The notes: generated by a model not told the origin, from the sequence alone. 36,214 nucleotides of DNA from Micromonospora yasonensis (GCF_026013475.1 NZ_JAPDPH010000054.1:1-36214); one strand, 5' to 3'; positions 25,376-33,753 are shown, counted from the stretch's first letter. A program made the numbers and translations.

Positions 25376-26488
25376 ATGGACACCCCGACCCCCCATTGGC
25401 GGGCGCCGCTGCTCTGGCGCACCGCGCAACTGCTCGCCCGCGCCGTCGTCGGCCTGCTCGGCCGCCTCGAGGTCACCGGCGACGTGCCGGCCGGGCTGCG
25501 GCACGGGCCACTGGTCCTGGCCGCCAACCACATCAGCCCCTTCGACCCCGTCGTGCTCGCCGCCGCCTGCCACGCCCGCGGGATCCACCCGCGGATCATG
25601 GCCACCGGCGGACTGTTCCGCGCCCCCGTGGTCGGCCCGCTGATGCGCCACGCCGGGCACATCCGCGTCGACCGGGGCACCAAATCCGTGCACCAGGCCC
25701 TCGAGGTCGCCGCCCGGGCCGTGGCTGGCGGCTCGGTCGTGCTGGTCTACCCCGAGGGGCGCATCGGCCTGGACCCCGGGCTGTGGCCCGAACGGGGCAA
25801 GACCGGCGCCGCCCGGCTCGCCTTCGGCAGCGGCGCCGAGGTGGTCCCGGTCGCCCAGTGGGGCTCGCACGAGGTGCTGCCGTACCGGACGCCCAGGGGG
25901 ATGCTGGGCGGCATCGCCCGGGCGATCGTGCGCCGACCGGTGATCCGGGTGCACTTCGGCGTCCCGGTGGCCCTGCGCGACCTGCACCCCGGCAGCACGC
26001 CCGGGGCGGCCCGCCGGGCCACCGACCGGATCATCGACGCGATCACGGAGGAACTGGCGCCGCTGCGCCCCGACGAGCCCGACCGGCCCCGCCACGTGGA
26101 CCCGGGCCGGCCGGTGGCCGGCGGCCGAGGTGCGGGACGAGCCGTACGAGGTGGTGCGGCGGATCTGGTCGGAGCTGCTCGGGGTCGAGGAGATCGGCCC
26201 GCACGACGACTTCTTCGAGCTGGGCGGCCACTCGCTGCTCGGCACCCGGGTGGTGGCCCGGATCCGCGACGCGCTCGGCGTCGACCTGCCCCCGGGCGCC
26301 ATCTTCGAGTCGCCCACCCCGGCCGCGCTGGCCCGTACCGTCGCCGCGCTGGCCGCCCCCGTCCCGGCCCCGCGCGAGCCGGCCGACGACGACCTCACCG
26401 ACCTGCTCGCGGAGATCCGCGCGCTCTCCCCGGAGCGGCTGGCCCGCGAGCTGCACCTGGCCCGACACGAGGAGAGGAACGGCGATGA
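25376..26488 (+). CDS. 1-acylglycerol-3-phosphate acyltransferase-like (PlsC), with out-of-frame overlap at 3' end
   Basis: PlsC signatures are clear: LVLAANHISPFDPVVLAA (NHxxxxD motif), then FRAPVVGPLMRHAGHIRVDR, and VLVYPEGRIGLDPGLWPERG (PEG motif). The acyltransferase domain covers residues ~1-240, the normal length for the family. The frame then stays open for a further ~120 residues of Arg/Gly/Pro-rich sequence that overlaps, in another frame, the carrier-protein gene at 26130-26492. That tail has no family resemblance and is either an artefact of lost termination or a sign of a frameshift in what was once a PlsC-carrier fusion. ATG 25376 was chosen by homology; the frame begins at 25298. 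Confidence 0.8.
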   Translation: MDTPTPHWRAPLLWRTAQLLARAVVGLLGRLEVTGDVPAGLRHGPLVLAANHISPFDPVVLAAACHARGIHPRIMATGGLFRAPVVGPLMRHAGHIRVDRGTKSVHQALEVAARAVAGGSVVLVYPEGRIGLDPGLWPERGKTGAARLAFGSGAEVVPVAQWGSHEVLPYRTPRGMLGGIARAIVRRPVIRVHFGVPVALRDLHPGSTPGAARRATDRIIDAITEELAPLRPDEPDRPRHVDPGRPVAGGRGAGRAVRGGAADLVGAARGRGDRPARRLLRAGRPLAARHPGGGPDPRRARRRPAPGRHLRVAHPGRAGPYRRRAGRPRPGPARAGRRRPHRPARGDPRALPGAAGPRAAPGPTRGEERR

Positions 26489-26492
26489 GTGA
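26130..26492 (+). CDS. free-standing peptidyl carrier protein
   Basis: This 120-residue phosphopantetheine carrier of the NRPS type reads VVRRIWSELLGVEEIGPHDD, then FFELGGHSLLGTRVVARIRD (attachment Ser in GGHSL), then IFESPTPAALARTVAAL. The C-terminal ~35 residues (DDLTDLLAEIRALSPERLAR) look like a short docking or linker region. GTG 26130 is the first start; the frame is open upstream, so an N-terminal fusion to PlsC by one frameshift is conceivable. Its stop overlaps the MbtH-like start by 8 bases. No adenylation domain is nearby; the charging enzyme must be elsewhere. Confidence 0.85.
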   Translation: MRDEPYEVVRRIWSELLGVEEIGPHDDFFELGGHSLLGTRVVARIRDALGVDLPPGAIFESPTPAALARTVAALAAPVPAPREPADDDLTDLLAEIRALSPERLARELHLARHEERNGDE

Positions 26493-26679
26493 CGAGTACC
26501 GCGTCCTGGCCAACGACGAGGAGCAGTACGCGCTCTGGCCCCGGCACAAGGAGATCCCGGCCGGCTGGCGGGACGCGGGCTGCGCGGGCGACCGGCAGGC
26601 GTGCCTGGACTTCGTCGAGCGGACCTGGACCGACATGCGCCCGCGCAGCGTCCGCGAGCACCTGGCGGCCCAGGGCTGA
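26485..26679 (+). CDS. MbtH-like protein
   Basis: This 64-residue MbtH-family protein reads EYRVLANDEEQYALWPRHKE IPAGW and ends with FVERTWTDMRPRSVREHL. The conserved N-x-E-x-Q, W-P, C-x(n)-D and W-T-D-M-R-P positions are present; the common Ser before LWP is Ala. MbtH proteins bind and activate NRPS adenylation domains. It overlaps the carrier gene by 8 bases, with GAGGAG upstream. An A domain partner is not visible in the window. Confidence 0.95.
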   Translation: MSDEYRVLANDEEQYALWPRHKEIPAGWRDAGCAGDRQACLDFVERTWTDMRPRSVREHLAAQG

Positions 26680-26723
26680 TCCTCAGCGGAGCGCTCCCGG
26701 GTGGTGCGGCTCGTCGGGATGCG

Positions 26724-27296
26724 CTACGGACGTGGGCAGGCCGGATCGGCGTAGATGGTGAGGTAGATCAGGGCCGGGCTCACCACCGTCCACTGCGGGG
26801 ACGGTGACCGCTCCGCCGAGCTGGGCCGGACGTCCATCCGCTGGGCAGCCTGGGCGCGGATGAGCAGGCGGCTGGTGACTCCCCGCACCCGACGGCAGTA
26901 GGTGAGCGTCGTCTCGCCGGCCACGTCGGGCCCCGCGTCCGGGTCCACCGTGGCCTGCCAACCGGCCGCCACCGCCACCCGGTCGTACGTGCGGCGCAGG
27001 GTGGGGCCGTCGTAGTCGGGGTCGGGGCGCCAGGAGAGCGTCACCGACGTGTGCGAGACGTCCTCCTTGGTCAACTGGTGGCATCCCGTGCTGCGGACCA
27101 CGTCGCCGAGCGGCCGTGCCCCGTCCGGTCGCACCGCCACGACCGGGTCCTGCGCGTACGCGTCGAGCAGTTGGTCCTCGTGCTGCGGCACCGTGCAGCC
27201 CGGCACCCGGGGGCCGGTGGCCCCGTCCGCCCGCGTGCATCCCGTCAGGGCCACCGCGGCGACCAGGACCACCGGCCAGCATTGCCGTGATCTCAT
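26724..27296 (-). CDS. hypothetical lipoprotein (190 aa)
   Basis: A short basic head and hydrophobic helix (WPVVLVAAVALTGC) end in lipobox LTGC, so it should be exported, lipidated at that Cys and membrane-anchored outside. The mature part has several further cysteines (GCTVPQHE, TGCHQLT, YCRRV, DPACPRP), suggesting disulfides, and a beta-rich middle (VTLSWRPDPDYDGPTLRRTY DRVAVAAGW). I recognise no family. Minus-strand TAACCT (27308-27303) ends six bases before ATG 27296, consistent with a leaderless transcript, though no -35 is clear. Confidence 0.8.
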   Translation of the reverse strand: MRSRQCWPVVLVAAVALTGCTRADGATGPRVPGCTVPQHEDQLLDAYAQDPVVAVRPDGARPLGDVVRSTGCHQLTKEDVSHTSVTLSWRPDPDYDGPTLRRTYDRVAVAAGWQATVDPDAGPDVAGETTLTYCRRVRGVTSRLLIRAQAAQRMDVRPSSAERSPSPQWTVVSPALIYLTIYADPACPRP

Positions 27297-27388
27297 CGAT
27301 TCAGGTTAGGTCCCGCGCGCCGTCCCGGCCGTCCCGTCGGACGGGATTCGGCCACTTGCTGGTCCGGTTGCTCGACGCCCGTCGGTGA

Positions 27389-27417
27389 GGGGCGCCGGCC
27401 CGATCGGCCGGCGCCCC
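27389..27417. terminator. hairpin terminator at the end of the E1/E2 operon
   Basis: GGGGCGCCGGCC (27389-27400) pairs with GGCCGGCGCCCC (27406-27417), 12 perfect pairs, loop CGATC. It sits 8 bases behind the E2 gene. No T-tract. Confidence 0.7.
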
Positions 27418-27424
27418 GGCGCGC

Positions 27425-28603
27425 TCACTCCTCGGCGAGCCGGTCGGGCGACTCCAGCGCGGCCTTCACGGCCTGGAGGAACGCCACCGCTTCCCGGCCG
27501 TTGACCACCCGGTGGTCGTAGACCGCGCTGACGTTGACGAACCGGCGGACTGCCACCTGCCCCGCGGGGTCCAGGGCCAGCTCGTCCTGGGTGCCGCCGA
27601 TCGCCACCACGCAGGTCTGCCCGGGGAAGACGATCGGCCCGGCGAGCACCACGTCCGGGTCGGTGTGCAGGGAGACCACGATGGACCCGCCGGTCAGCTC
27701 ACCCGCCCGGAAGCCGTCGCCGCCGGCCCGGGTGCGGAAGTCCATCAGCGTCTCGGCGATCTCCGCGCAGGTCAGCTCCTCGACGTCGCGGACCACCGGG
27801 ATGAACAGCCCGGTGCCGACGTCGATGGTGACCCCGACGTGGGCCGCCTCGGTCAGCCGCACGGTGTTGCCGTCGCCGGGGGAGGCGAACAGCAGCCGGT
27901 GCTCCTCGCGCAGCCCGCCGATCGCCTTGACCAGCAGCTCCGGCAGGCCGACCAGGGTCCGGGTGGCCCGGGTGAGCTGCCGGGCCACGGCCAGGGCGGC
28001 GTCCACGCGTATCTTGATCACGGCCAGCGCGGCGGGCACCTCGCGGTGGGACTCGGTGACCACCGCGGCGACCGCGCGCTGGGAGCGGGGGAGCGGGTGC
28101 ACCGGGCGGGGATCGTCGGCCTGCGGGGCGTCGCCGGCGGCGAGCGCCGCCGGTTCCGGGGCCGCGGCCCGCGTGGCCAGCAGGGCCTCCACGTCGGTAC
28201 GCCGTACCACCGCCCGGCCCAGCGCCCGCAGCTCGGCCTCGCCGATGCCGTGCTCGGCGGCGAGGTCCCGGGCCGAGTCGGTCAGCACCGGCCCGGACGC
28301 GTTCTCCGTCGCGCCGGCGGCGGGGGCGGTCGGGGCGGCCAGGGCCAGCCAGCGCTGCCGGTCCTCCTCGCTGTCGAAGACGTGGCCGATGACCTGGCCC
28401 GGCGCGCACTCCTGCCGCACCACGGTCAGCCGGTGCAGCACGCCGTCGTGTTCGCTGAGCAGTTCCTCCGCCGCCTTGGAGGTCTCCACCTCGGCGACCG
28501 GGTCACCGGCGGTGACCTTCTCCCCGTCGGCGACCAGCCAGTCGGTGAGCACGTACGACGTGTCGTTGTTGTTGAGTTTCGGGACGACCAGGTCACGCAC
28601 CAC
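27425..28603 (-). CDS. 2-oxoacid dehydrogenase E2-like dihydrolipoyl acyltransferase
   Basis: A 392-residue E2 with a single lipoyl domain at ~1-78 (lipoyl lysine K43 in VAEVETSKAAEELLSEHDG), an E1/E3-binding domain at ~105-140 (SARDLAAEHGIGEAELRALG) and a catalytic acyltransferase domain at ~165-392 with VYDHRVVNGREAVAFLQ (catalytic His/Asp-type DHRxxxG). It moves an acyl group from dihydrolipoyl to CoA or, here perhaps, to a carrier protein. GTG 28603 has a strong AAGGAGG, and E1-beta overlaps it by 11 bases. No E3 gene is adjacent. Last gene of the operon. Confidence 0.93.
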   Translation of the reverse strand: MVRDLVVPKLNNNDTSYVLTDWLVADGEKVTAGDPVAEVETSKAAEELLSEHDGVLHRLTVVRQECAPGQVIGHVFDSEEDRQRWLALAAPTAPAAGATENASGPVLTDSARDLAAEHGIGEAELRALGRAVVRRTDVEALLATRAAAPEPAALAAGDAPQADDPRPVHPLPRSQRAVAAVVTESHREVPAALAVIKIRVDAALAVARQLTRATRTLVGLPELLVKAIGGLREEHRLLFASPGDGNTVRLTEAAHVGVTIDVGTGLFIPVVRDVEELTCAEIAETLMDFRTRAGGDGFRAGELTGGSIVVSLHTDPDVVLAGPIVFPGQTCVVAIGGTQDELALDPAGQVAVRRFVNVSAVYDHRVVNGREAVAFLQAVKAALESPDRLAEE

Positions 28604-29600
28604 GGACGACCTCCTTCACGGCCCGGTGGATGTCGGTGTTCTGCACCAGCACGGTGCGTTCCAGGTGGGCGGCGGTGGGGATGACGCTGTCGGCGGAGTG
28701 CACCAGCCGTACCGGCGCCCGCAACGTGCCCCACAGGGCGGTGTGCACGGCGTGGGCCAGTTCCGCTCCCCAGGTGCCGCCGGTGGTGCTCTCCTCGGCC
28801 ACCACCAGCCGGCCGGCCCGGGCCACCGCCGGCAGCAATGCGGCCGCGTGCAGCGGCCAGAGCCGGGACGGCACCAGCACCTGGCAGACGATGTCGTCGC
28901 GCAGCAGCAGCTCCCGGGCCACCGCCACGGCCCGGACGGCCAGCCCGCCGGGCACCACGAGCACGCAGTCGCTCTGCTCGGGGTCGTCCACCCAGATCCG
29001 GGCGACGTCGCCGTCGAGCAGGTCGTAGCGGAACAGCTCGTCGACCACCCCGTCGGCGTACATCCGGCCGGTGTAGAGGACCTTGTCCTCGAAGAGCAGC
29101 CCCGGCCGGCCGGTGGCGAGCATCCCGCCGAGCACCGTCTGGTTGTCGTGGAACGGGGACACCTCGTACAGGTCCAGGCCGGGGATGCCGACGAAGTGCT
29201 TCTGCGGGCTCTGGCTGTGGGTCGGGCCGTACCCGCGGTTGCCCCCGGTGGGGCAGCGCACCACCAGCGGCATCGGCACCCGCCGGCCGTACATGGCGGT
29301 GGACTTGCTGGCGAAGTTGAGGATCTGGTCGAACGCCAGCGCCACGAAGTCGCTGAACATGATCTCGACGATGGCGCGCTGCCCGGCCAGGGCCAGGCCG
29401 CCGGCCACCCCGACGATGCCGCCTTCGCTCAGCGGGGTGGACAGCACCCGGTCCGGCCAGCGCGACGACAACCCCCGGGTCACCTTGAACGCCCCGCCGT
29501 ACGGGTCGGCCAGGTCCTCGCCGAGCAGGTACAGCCGGGGGTCGTCGGCGAGCAGCGCGTGCAGCGCCTGGTTGAGGTTCTCCACCACCCGCTCAGCCAC
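28593..29600 (-). CDS. 2-oxoacid dehydrogenase E1-beta-like subunit
   Basis: This 335-residue E1-beta-type transketolase (pyrimidine-binding and C-terminal domains) reads LYLLGEDLADPYGGAFKVTR, RVLSTPLSEGGIVGVAGGLA (with the Glu region that activates thiamine diphosphate), IVEIMFSDFVALAFDQILNF and GGNRGYGPTHSQSPQKHFVG, and ends with a normal transketolase C-terminal domain. Functions with E1-alpha as an alpha2beta2 decarboxylase/transferase. It overlaps E1-alpha by 8 bases and E2 by 11. Confidence 0.93.
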   Translation of the reverse strand: MAERVVENLNQALHALLADDPRLYLLGEDLADPYGGAFKVTRGLSSRWPDRVLSTPLSEGGIVGVAGGLALAGQRAIVEIMFSDFVALAFDQILNFASKSTAMYGRRVPMPLVVRCPTGGNRGYGPTHSQSPQKHFVGIPGLDLYEVSPFHDNQTVLGGMLATGRPGLLFEDKVLYTGRMYADGVVDELFRYDLLDGDVARIWVDDPEQSDCVLVVPGGLAVRAVAVARELLLRDDIVCQVLVPSRLWPLHAAALLPAVARAGRLVVAEESTTGGTWGAELAHAVHTALWGTLRAPVRLVHSADSVIPTAAHLERTVLVQNTDIHRAVKEVVRGA

Positions 29601-30531
29601 GGTCGGCCTCCTCCCAAACGCTCGCCGGTCGCCCGGCGACCTCCCGGACCACCTCGGCCAGGTACGCGCGTTGCCGCTCGTCGTGCGCGGCGAACTGCTC
29701 CGGGTACGCTTCGGCGTAGCGGGCGTACCAGTCGTGGGCCTTCGCGTACGCGATCTCCTCGGGCGTACGGCTGTCGTCGCCTTTGCTGTGCGGGCCGACC
29801 CGGTGGGTGCGCAGCTCCACCACGGCGGGCCGGGACTCTTCGCGGACCCGCCGCAGCACCGGCGCCAGCGCGGCCCGGACCAGCGCCGTGTCGGTCGCGG
29901 TGACCAGCGTGTGGTCGACGCCGAAGGCCCGGGCCCGCCCCTCGATGCTGCCGGCGAGCTGGGCGTCGGTCGGGGTGGACTGGGCGATGCCGTTGTGCTC
30001 GACGACCAGCAGCAGCGGCAGTCCCCACAGGGCGGCCATGTTCAGTCCCTCGTAGACCGCGCCCTCGCCCCAGGTGCCGTCGCCCAGGTGGACCAGGGCC
30101 AGGTGACCAGGCTCGGCGCGGTTGAGGTGCAGCGCCACCCCGGCGGCCACCGGGACGCTCTCGCCCTGCACGCCGGTGGACAGGTAGCGGTCGCGCAGGA
30201 TGTGCTGGCTGCCGCCGACGCCGTGGCAGACCGCGCCCTGCCGGCCCATCACCTCGGCGAGCAGGCCGTGCGGGTCGGCGAACCGGGCCAGGTAGTGCCC
30301 GTGCCCGCGGTGGTTGCTGAACACGTGGTCGCCGTCGGTGAGCAGCGGGCGCAGCGCCACCGGGACGTACTCCTGGCCGAGGCAGGTGTGGGTGGTGCCG
30401 TGCAGCTCGCCCCGGCCGAACATGTCCAGCAGGGCCAGCTCGAAGTGCCGGATGAGCAGCAGTAGGTCCAGGTCGTCGGCGGCGAGCCGGGTCGGCACGT
30501 CCGGCCGGGCCCCGGTCACGGCGGCGGTCAC
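29593..30531 (-). CDS. 2-oxoacid dehydrogenase E1-alpha-like subunit (thiamine diphosphate-dependent)
   Basis: 312 residues with TTHTCLGQEYVPVALRPLL, FSNHRGHGHYLARF, GRQGAVCHGVGGSQHI and the thiamine-diphosphate motif GDGTWGEGAVYEGLNMAALW ... VVEHN (GDG to N). The closest style is acetoin/pyruvate dehydrogenase E1-alpha. The usual phosphorylation-loop elements are not informative. Start taken as GTG 30531, overlapping the TGA of the carrier gene by 4 bases; GTG 30549 is an in-frame alternative six codons longer. The substrate may be a 2-oxo acid or, as in the naphthyridinomycin-type C2 transfer, a ketose; sequence alone does not decide. Confidence 0.92.
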   Translation of the reverse strand: MTAAVTGARPDVPTRLAADDLDLLLLIRHFELALLDMFGRGELHGTTHTCLGQEYVPVALRPLLTDGDHVFSNHRGHGHYLARFADPHGLLAEVMGRQGAVCHGVGGSQHILRDRYLSTGVQGESVPVAAGVALHLNRAEPGHLALVHLGDGTWGEGAVYEGLNMAALWGLPLLLVVEHNGIAQSTPTDAQLAGSIEGRARAFGVDHTLVTATDTALVRAALAPVLRRVREESRPAVVELRTHRVGPHSKGDDSRTPEEIAYAKAHDWYARYAEAYPEQFAAHDERQRAYLAEVVREVAGRPASVWEEADRG

Positions 30532-30776
30532 CGGGATGCCCCGTCCCACTCGGCGGCGATCAGCGCGACCAGTCCGTCCACGTCGGTCACCGCCAGGTAC
30601 TCCCGCAGGTCCAACTGGACGCCGAGGTCGTCCTCGATGGCGGCGAGCAGCCGCAGCGCCTCCAGACTGGTCCAGTTGGTCAGGGCGTCGAAGCGGGCCT
30701 CGGGCCTGACCTGCCCGGCGGGTACGTCCGCGACCTGCTCGATCAGGTCCGCGACGGTGGTGAAGAGCTCAGGCAC
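30528..30776 (-). CDS. acyl carrier protein 1
   Basis: An 82-residue carrier: ELFTTVADLIEQVADVPAGQ, then LTNWTSLEALRLLAAIEDDL with the phosphopantetheine Ser in W-T-S-L, and DLREYLAVTDVDGLVALIA. It overlaps the canonical FkbH gene by 8 bases, the usual pairing in which FkbH loads a glyceryl unit onto its own ACP. It also overlaps E1-alpha by 4 bases, so it may receive an acyl group from either system. Confidence 0.9.
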   Translation of the reverse strand: MPELFTTVADLIEQVADVPAGQVRPEARFDALTNWTSLEALRLLAAIEDDLGVQLDLREYLAVTDVDGLVALIAAEWDGASR

Positions 30777-32652
30777 CGGCGTCTCCCTCCTCCAGGGTGA
30801 TCCACGCGGGCAGCAGCCGGGGCGGCGGCCGCAGCGGCAGCGCGAACCGGGTGGTCCCGTCCTCCTCGGCGGCGGCGACGAAACCGGCCGCCGGCCAGGC
30901 CGCGCCGCCGGGCTTGTTGCGGGCCGTGGGCCGGAACAGCGCCTCCAGCCGGGTCGCGTCCGCCGCGCCGGCCAGCTCCGCCACCCGGTGCAGCACCGCC
31001 TGCTCGATGCCGCGGGAGAACACCCGGCAGCTGAGCACGAAGTTCTCGATCACCCAGGTGTCCGGGTCGCTCCGGTCCAGCCACACGCCGCCGACGAGGC
31101 CCTCGTCACCGAACCGGTCGGCAACGGCGACGGTGAGCACCAGGTGATCGGCGGAAGCGGCGCGCTGCCGGGTCTGCGCCTCGGTGTGCGCCCGGTCGGT
31201 CATGGTGAACTGGTTGGTGCGCAGCCCGAGCTGCGCCAGCCGGGGCAGGCTCAGCTCGTCCACCGGCCGGACGGCCACCCGCAGCTTCAGCTCGTGCAGG
31301 TAGTCCTCGGCCGAGGCGAAGGTGGCGGCGAAGCGTTCCCGCCCGGCCCGGGCCCGATACAGCTCGGTGCGTTCCCGGTCGGTGGCGCCGGTCGCCAGCA
31401 CGGTGAAGTGCCCCTCGGCGAGCAGCCTGGTGGAGAAGCCGGCCGGGTCGCCGGCCAGCTCCACCACCCGTACGGTGGGCAGCTCCCGGCGGACCAGCTC
31501 GCACTCGAACGGGCTGTCGTCGGCGAAGACCACACCGTCCAGCCCCAGGTTGAGGGTGCCGGCGAGCTGGCGCAGGTTCTCGTCCTTGCGTCCCCAGTTC
31601 ACCGCCTGCGCCACGAAGTCGTCGGCGCGCAGCAGCAGGTCGGGGTGCTGGTCGAACGCTTCGGCGACGACGTCCGGGTCGTTCTTGCTGCACACGGTCA
31701 GCAGCACGCCCTGCCGGCGCAGCGCCAGCGCCCGCCGTTGCACGTCCCGGTGGCAGTTGCCCGGGTAGTCGGTGCCCAACTTGATGCCGGCCAGCCCGTC
31801 GTCGCCGAGCACCCCGGCCCAGAGGGTGTTGTCCAGGTCCAGCGCCAGCACCTTCGCCGCCTTGCCGAGCACGGCCCGGCAGAAGGTCGCGGCCTCGTGG
31901 GCGTACCGGCGTTCGACGGTCGGCGTCCAGGCCATGCTGGCGTACCGGTAGAGGCGTTCGTCGCGCACCGGGCCGTCGTGGTCGACCAGGAGGGTCTCCA
32001 GGTCCAGGGTGTACGCCCCGTCCCGCTCGCCCAGTTCCAGCAGCGCGCCGTTCAGCTCCCGCCAGATCCGGCCCAGCTCGGCCCGGCCCCGGAAGCTGAC
32101 CAGGCTGCGGTGCTCCAGCGGGGAGAGCGGCACGGTGTGCAGCAGCAGCGCGCCGTCGGTGCGGGCGGTGTGGCCGCGTACGGCGGCGGCGAGCACGCCG
32201 AGCCGGTCGGTCAGCGTGTCCCGCAGCCCGGCCAGGTCGCCCGGGTCCCACTCGGCCGGCAGGAACCAGCCGTCGTGCAGCAGGCAGAGCGTCACGTCGG
32301 GGCGGAACCCGGCCAGCTCGGAGTGGGGGTCGCTGAGGTCGCGCAGCAGCTGGTCGAAGCCGGAGACGTGCAGCTCGGCGGCGATCCCGATGCGCAGCAG
32401 GGCCAGCCGCAGCAACGGCTCGACGGTGCCCGGGGTGAAGGTGCCGGTGACCGCCACCCGCAGTGGCCGCAGCGGAAACTCCGGGCTGTCCAGCTTCTCC
32501 GCCGGTACGTCGGCGAGCAGCCGCCCGGCGGTGGCCAGGGTGGTGACCGGGGCGTCGTCCAGGTGGACCAGGCCGGCGGCCAGCTCCGGGTCGGGTGCGG
32601 CGTCCGGGCGGCGCAGCCGGCGGATCCGGAGGAGCACCTCCTCGACTCTCAT
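30769..32652 (-). CDS. FkbH-like glyceryl-ACP synthase (HAD + GNAT-like)
   Basis: 627 residues. An N-terminal domain (~60-220: RVAVTGTFTPGTVEPLLRLA LLRIGI ...) precedes the HAD domain (~265-400), which has all four motifs: LALDLDNTLWAGVLGDDG, TVCSKNDPD, the lysine in NWGRKDENL, and VFADDSPFE. A C-terminal GNAT-like part (LRTNQFTMT, VADRFGDEGLVGGVW, LSCRVFSRGIEQAVL) ends it. FkbH proteins convert 1,3-bisphosphoglycerate to glyceryl-S-ACP, a starter or extender for tetronates and hydroxymalonyl/methoxymalonyl units. It lies 60 bases behind the KSIII-like gene and overlaps ACP1. Confidence 0.93.
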   Translation of the reverse strand: MRVEEVLLRIRRLRRPDAAPDPELAAGLVHLDDAPVTTLATAGRLLADVPAEKLDSPEFPLRPLRVAVTGTFTPGTVEPLLRLALLRIGIAAELHVSGFDQLLRDLSDPHSELAGFRPDVTLCLLHDGWFLPAEWDPGDLAGLRDTLTDRLGVLAAAVRGHTARTDGALLLHTVPLSPLEHRSLVSFRGRAELGRIWRELNGALLELGERDGAYTLDLETLLVDHDGPVRDERLYRYASMAWTPTVERRYAHEAATFCRAVLGKAAKVLALDLDNTLWAGVLGDDGLAGIKLGTDYPGNCHRDVQRRALALRRQGVLLTVCSKNDPDVVAEAFDQHPDLLLRADDFVAQAVNWGRKDENLRQLAGTLNLGLDGVVFADDSPFECELVRRELPTVRVVELAGDPAGFSTRLLAEGHFTVLATGATDRERTELYRARAGRERFAATFASAEDYLHELKLRVAVRPVDELSLPRLAQLGLRTNQFTMTDRAHTEAQTRQRAASADHLVLTVAVADRFGDEGLVGGVWLDRSDPDTWVIENFVLSCRVFSRGIEQAVLHRVAELAGAADATRLEALFRPTARNKPGGAAWPAAGFVAAAEEDGTTRFALPLRPPPRLLPAWITLEEGDAGA

Positions 32653-32712
32653 CGCGATGTCCTTTCCTCGCCCGCGCGGCCGGCGGGGCGGTTCGTCGGT
32701 CGGGGCGGGTGG

Positions 32713-33753
32713 TCAGACCCGCAGCAGGGTGCAGACCCAGTGCATGCCGCTGCCGGTGCTGGTCAGCGCCACCAGGTCGCCGTCGGTCAAGGTGCCGTCG
32801 CCGAGGTGGTGCTCCAGCCCGATCAGCTGGTCGGCGCAGCCGACGTGGCCATGGTCGAGGGCCAGTCCGACGTTGGTACGGTCCGGCTCGACGCCGAGGT
32901 CCTTGGCGAGTTCGGCGAACTGCCGGGCGTTGTCGTGGAAGTGCAGGAACCGGCGTACGTCGGCCAGCGCCACGCCGGCCCGGGCACAGGCTGCCTCCAC
33001 CACCCCCCGGTTGCGGTCCCGGATGGTGGCGACGAACCGGAACATCGCCCGGACGTCCCCGGCGAAGAACTCGTTGAGCCGTTCCGCCGGGTCGCCGACC
33101 CGGGGGGTGCCGGCGTCGGGGGTGAACGGCGCGGCGGTCCCGCCGACCGGCATCCGCATGAAGCCGGCGTACCGGCCGTCGCTGATGGTCTCGGTGGCCA
33201 GCCAGCGGCACCGGTCGTGGTCGCGGACCAGCACGGCCGCGGCGGCCCCGTCGGAGAAGACACTGGTGTTGATCTCCATGCGGTTCCAGTACGGCTCGCA
33301 GACCCGGTTGGCGCCGATGAGCAGCGCCGTCCGGTACGCCGGGTGGGTGGCGAACCGGCCGGCGATGGTGTCGAACGCGGTCACCCCGCCGCCGCACGCC
33401 TGGTTGAGCAGCACCGCCTCGGCCCGGTGCGCGCCCAGCCGGGCCTGGGTGTGCGCGGCGGCGTCCCAGTACAGGTACTCGACCAGGTCGGGGACGGCGA
33501 GCACGACCAGGTCCAGCTCGGCGGCGGAGATCCCGGCCCGGTCGAGCGCGGCGCCCCCGGCGACGGCCGCCAGGTCGGTCACCCCGACCCCGTCGGTGGC
33601 CCGGTGGAAGGTGCGGTACTCCCAGGACCGCACCCGGTCCAGGTCGGCGGTGTATCCGGGGGCAGCCGTGGCCACGTCGACCGGCTCGCCGAGCACGTGG
33701 GCCAACGCGGCCACGCCGACCGCCACCGGCGGGGCGACCCCGGGGGCGGTCAC
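32713..33753 (-). CDS. ketosynthase-III-like (FabH superfamily) enzyme
   Basis: 346 residues of thiolase fold. The active Cys lies in AVLLNQACGGGVTAFDTIAG. The His region reads FLHFHDNARQFAELAKDLG rather than FabH PHQAN. The final active-site region reads LALDHGHVGCADQLIG rather than the YGN type, as in acyltransferase-like KSIII proteins of antibiotic pathways. INTSVFSDGAAAAVLV is the usual GDGA-type segment. It could condense an acyl chain with glyceryl-ACP (as in tetronates) or simply transfer acyl groups. GTG 33753 overlaps the previous TGA (GTGA). Confidence 0.88.
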   Translation of the reverse strand: MTAPGVAPPVAVGVAALAHVLGEPVDVATAAPGYTADLDRVRSWEYRTFHRATDGVGVTDLAAVAGGAALDRAGISAAELDLVVLAVPDLVEYLYWDAAAHTQARLGAHRAEAVLLNQACGGGVTAFDTIAGRFATHPAYRTALLIGANRVCEPYWNRMEINTSVFSDGAAAAVLVRDHDRCRWLATETISDGRYAGFMRMPVGGTAAPFTPDAGTPRVGDPAERLNEFFAGDVRAMFRFVATIRDRNRGVVEAACARAGVALADVRRFLHFHDNARQFAELAKDLGVEPDRTNVGLALDHGHVGCADQLIGLEHHLGDGTLTDGDLVALTSTGSGMHWVCTLLRV

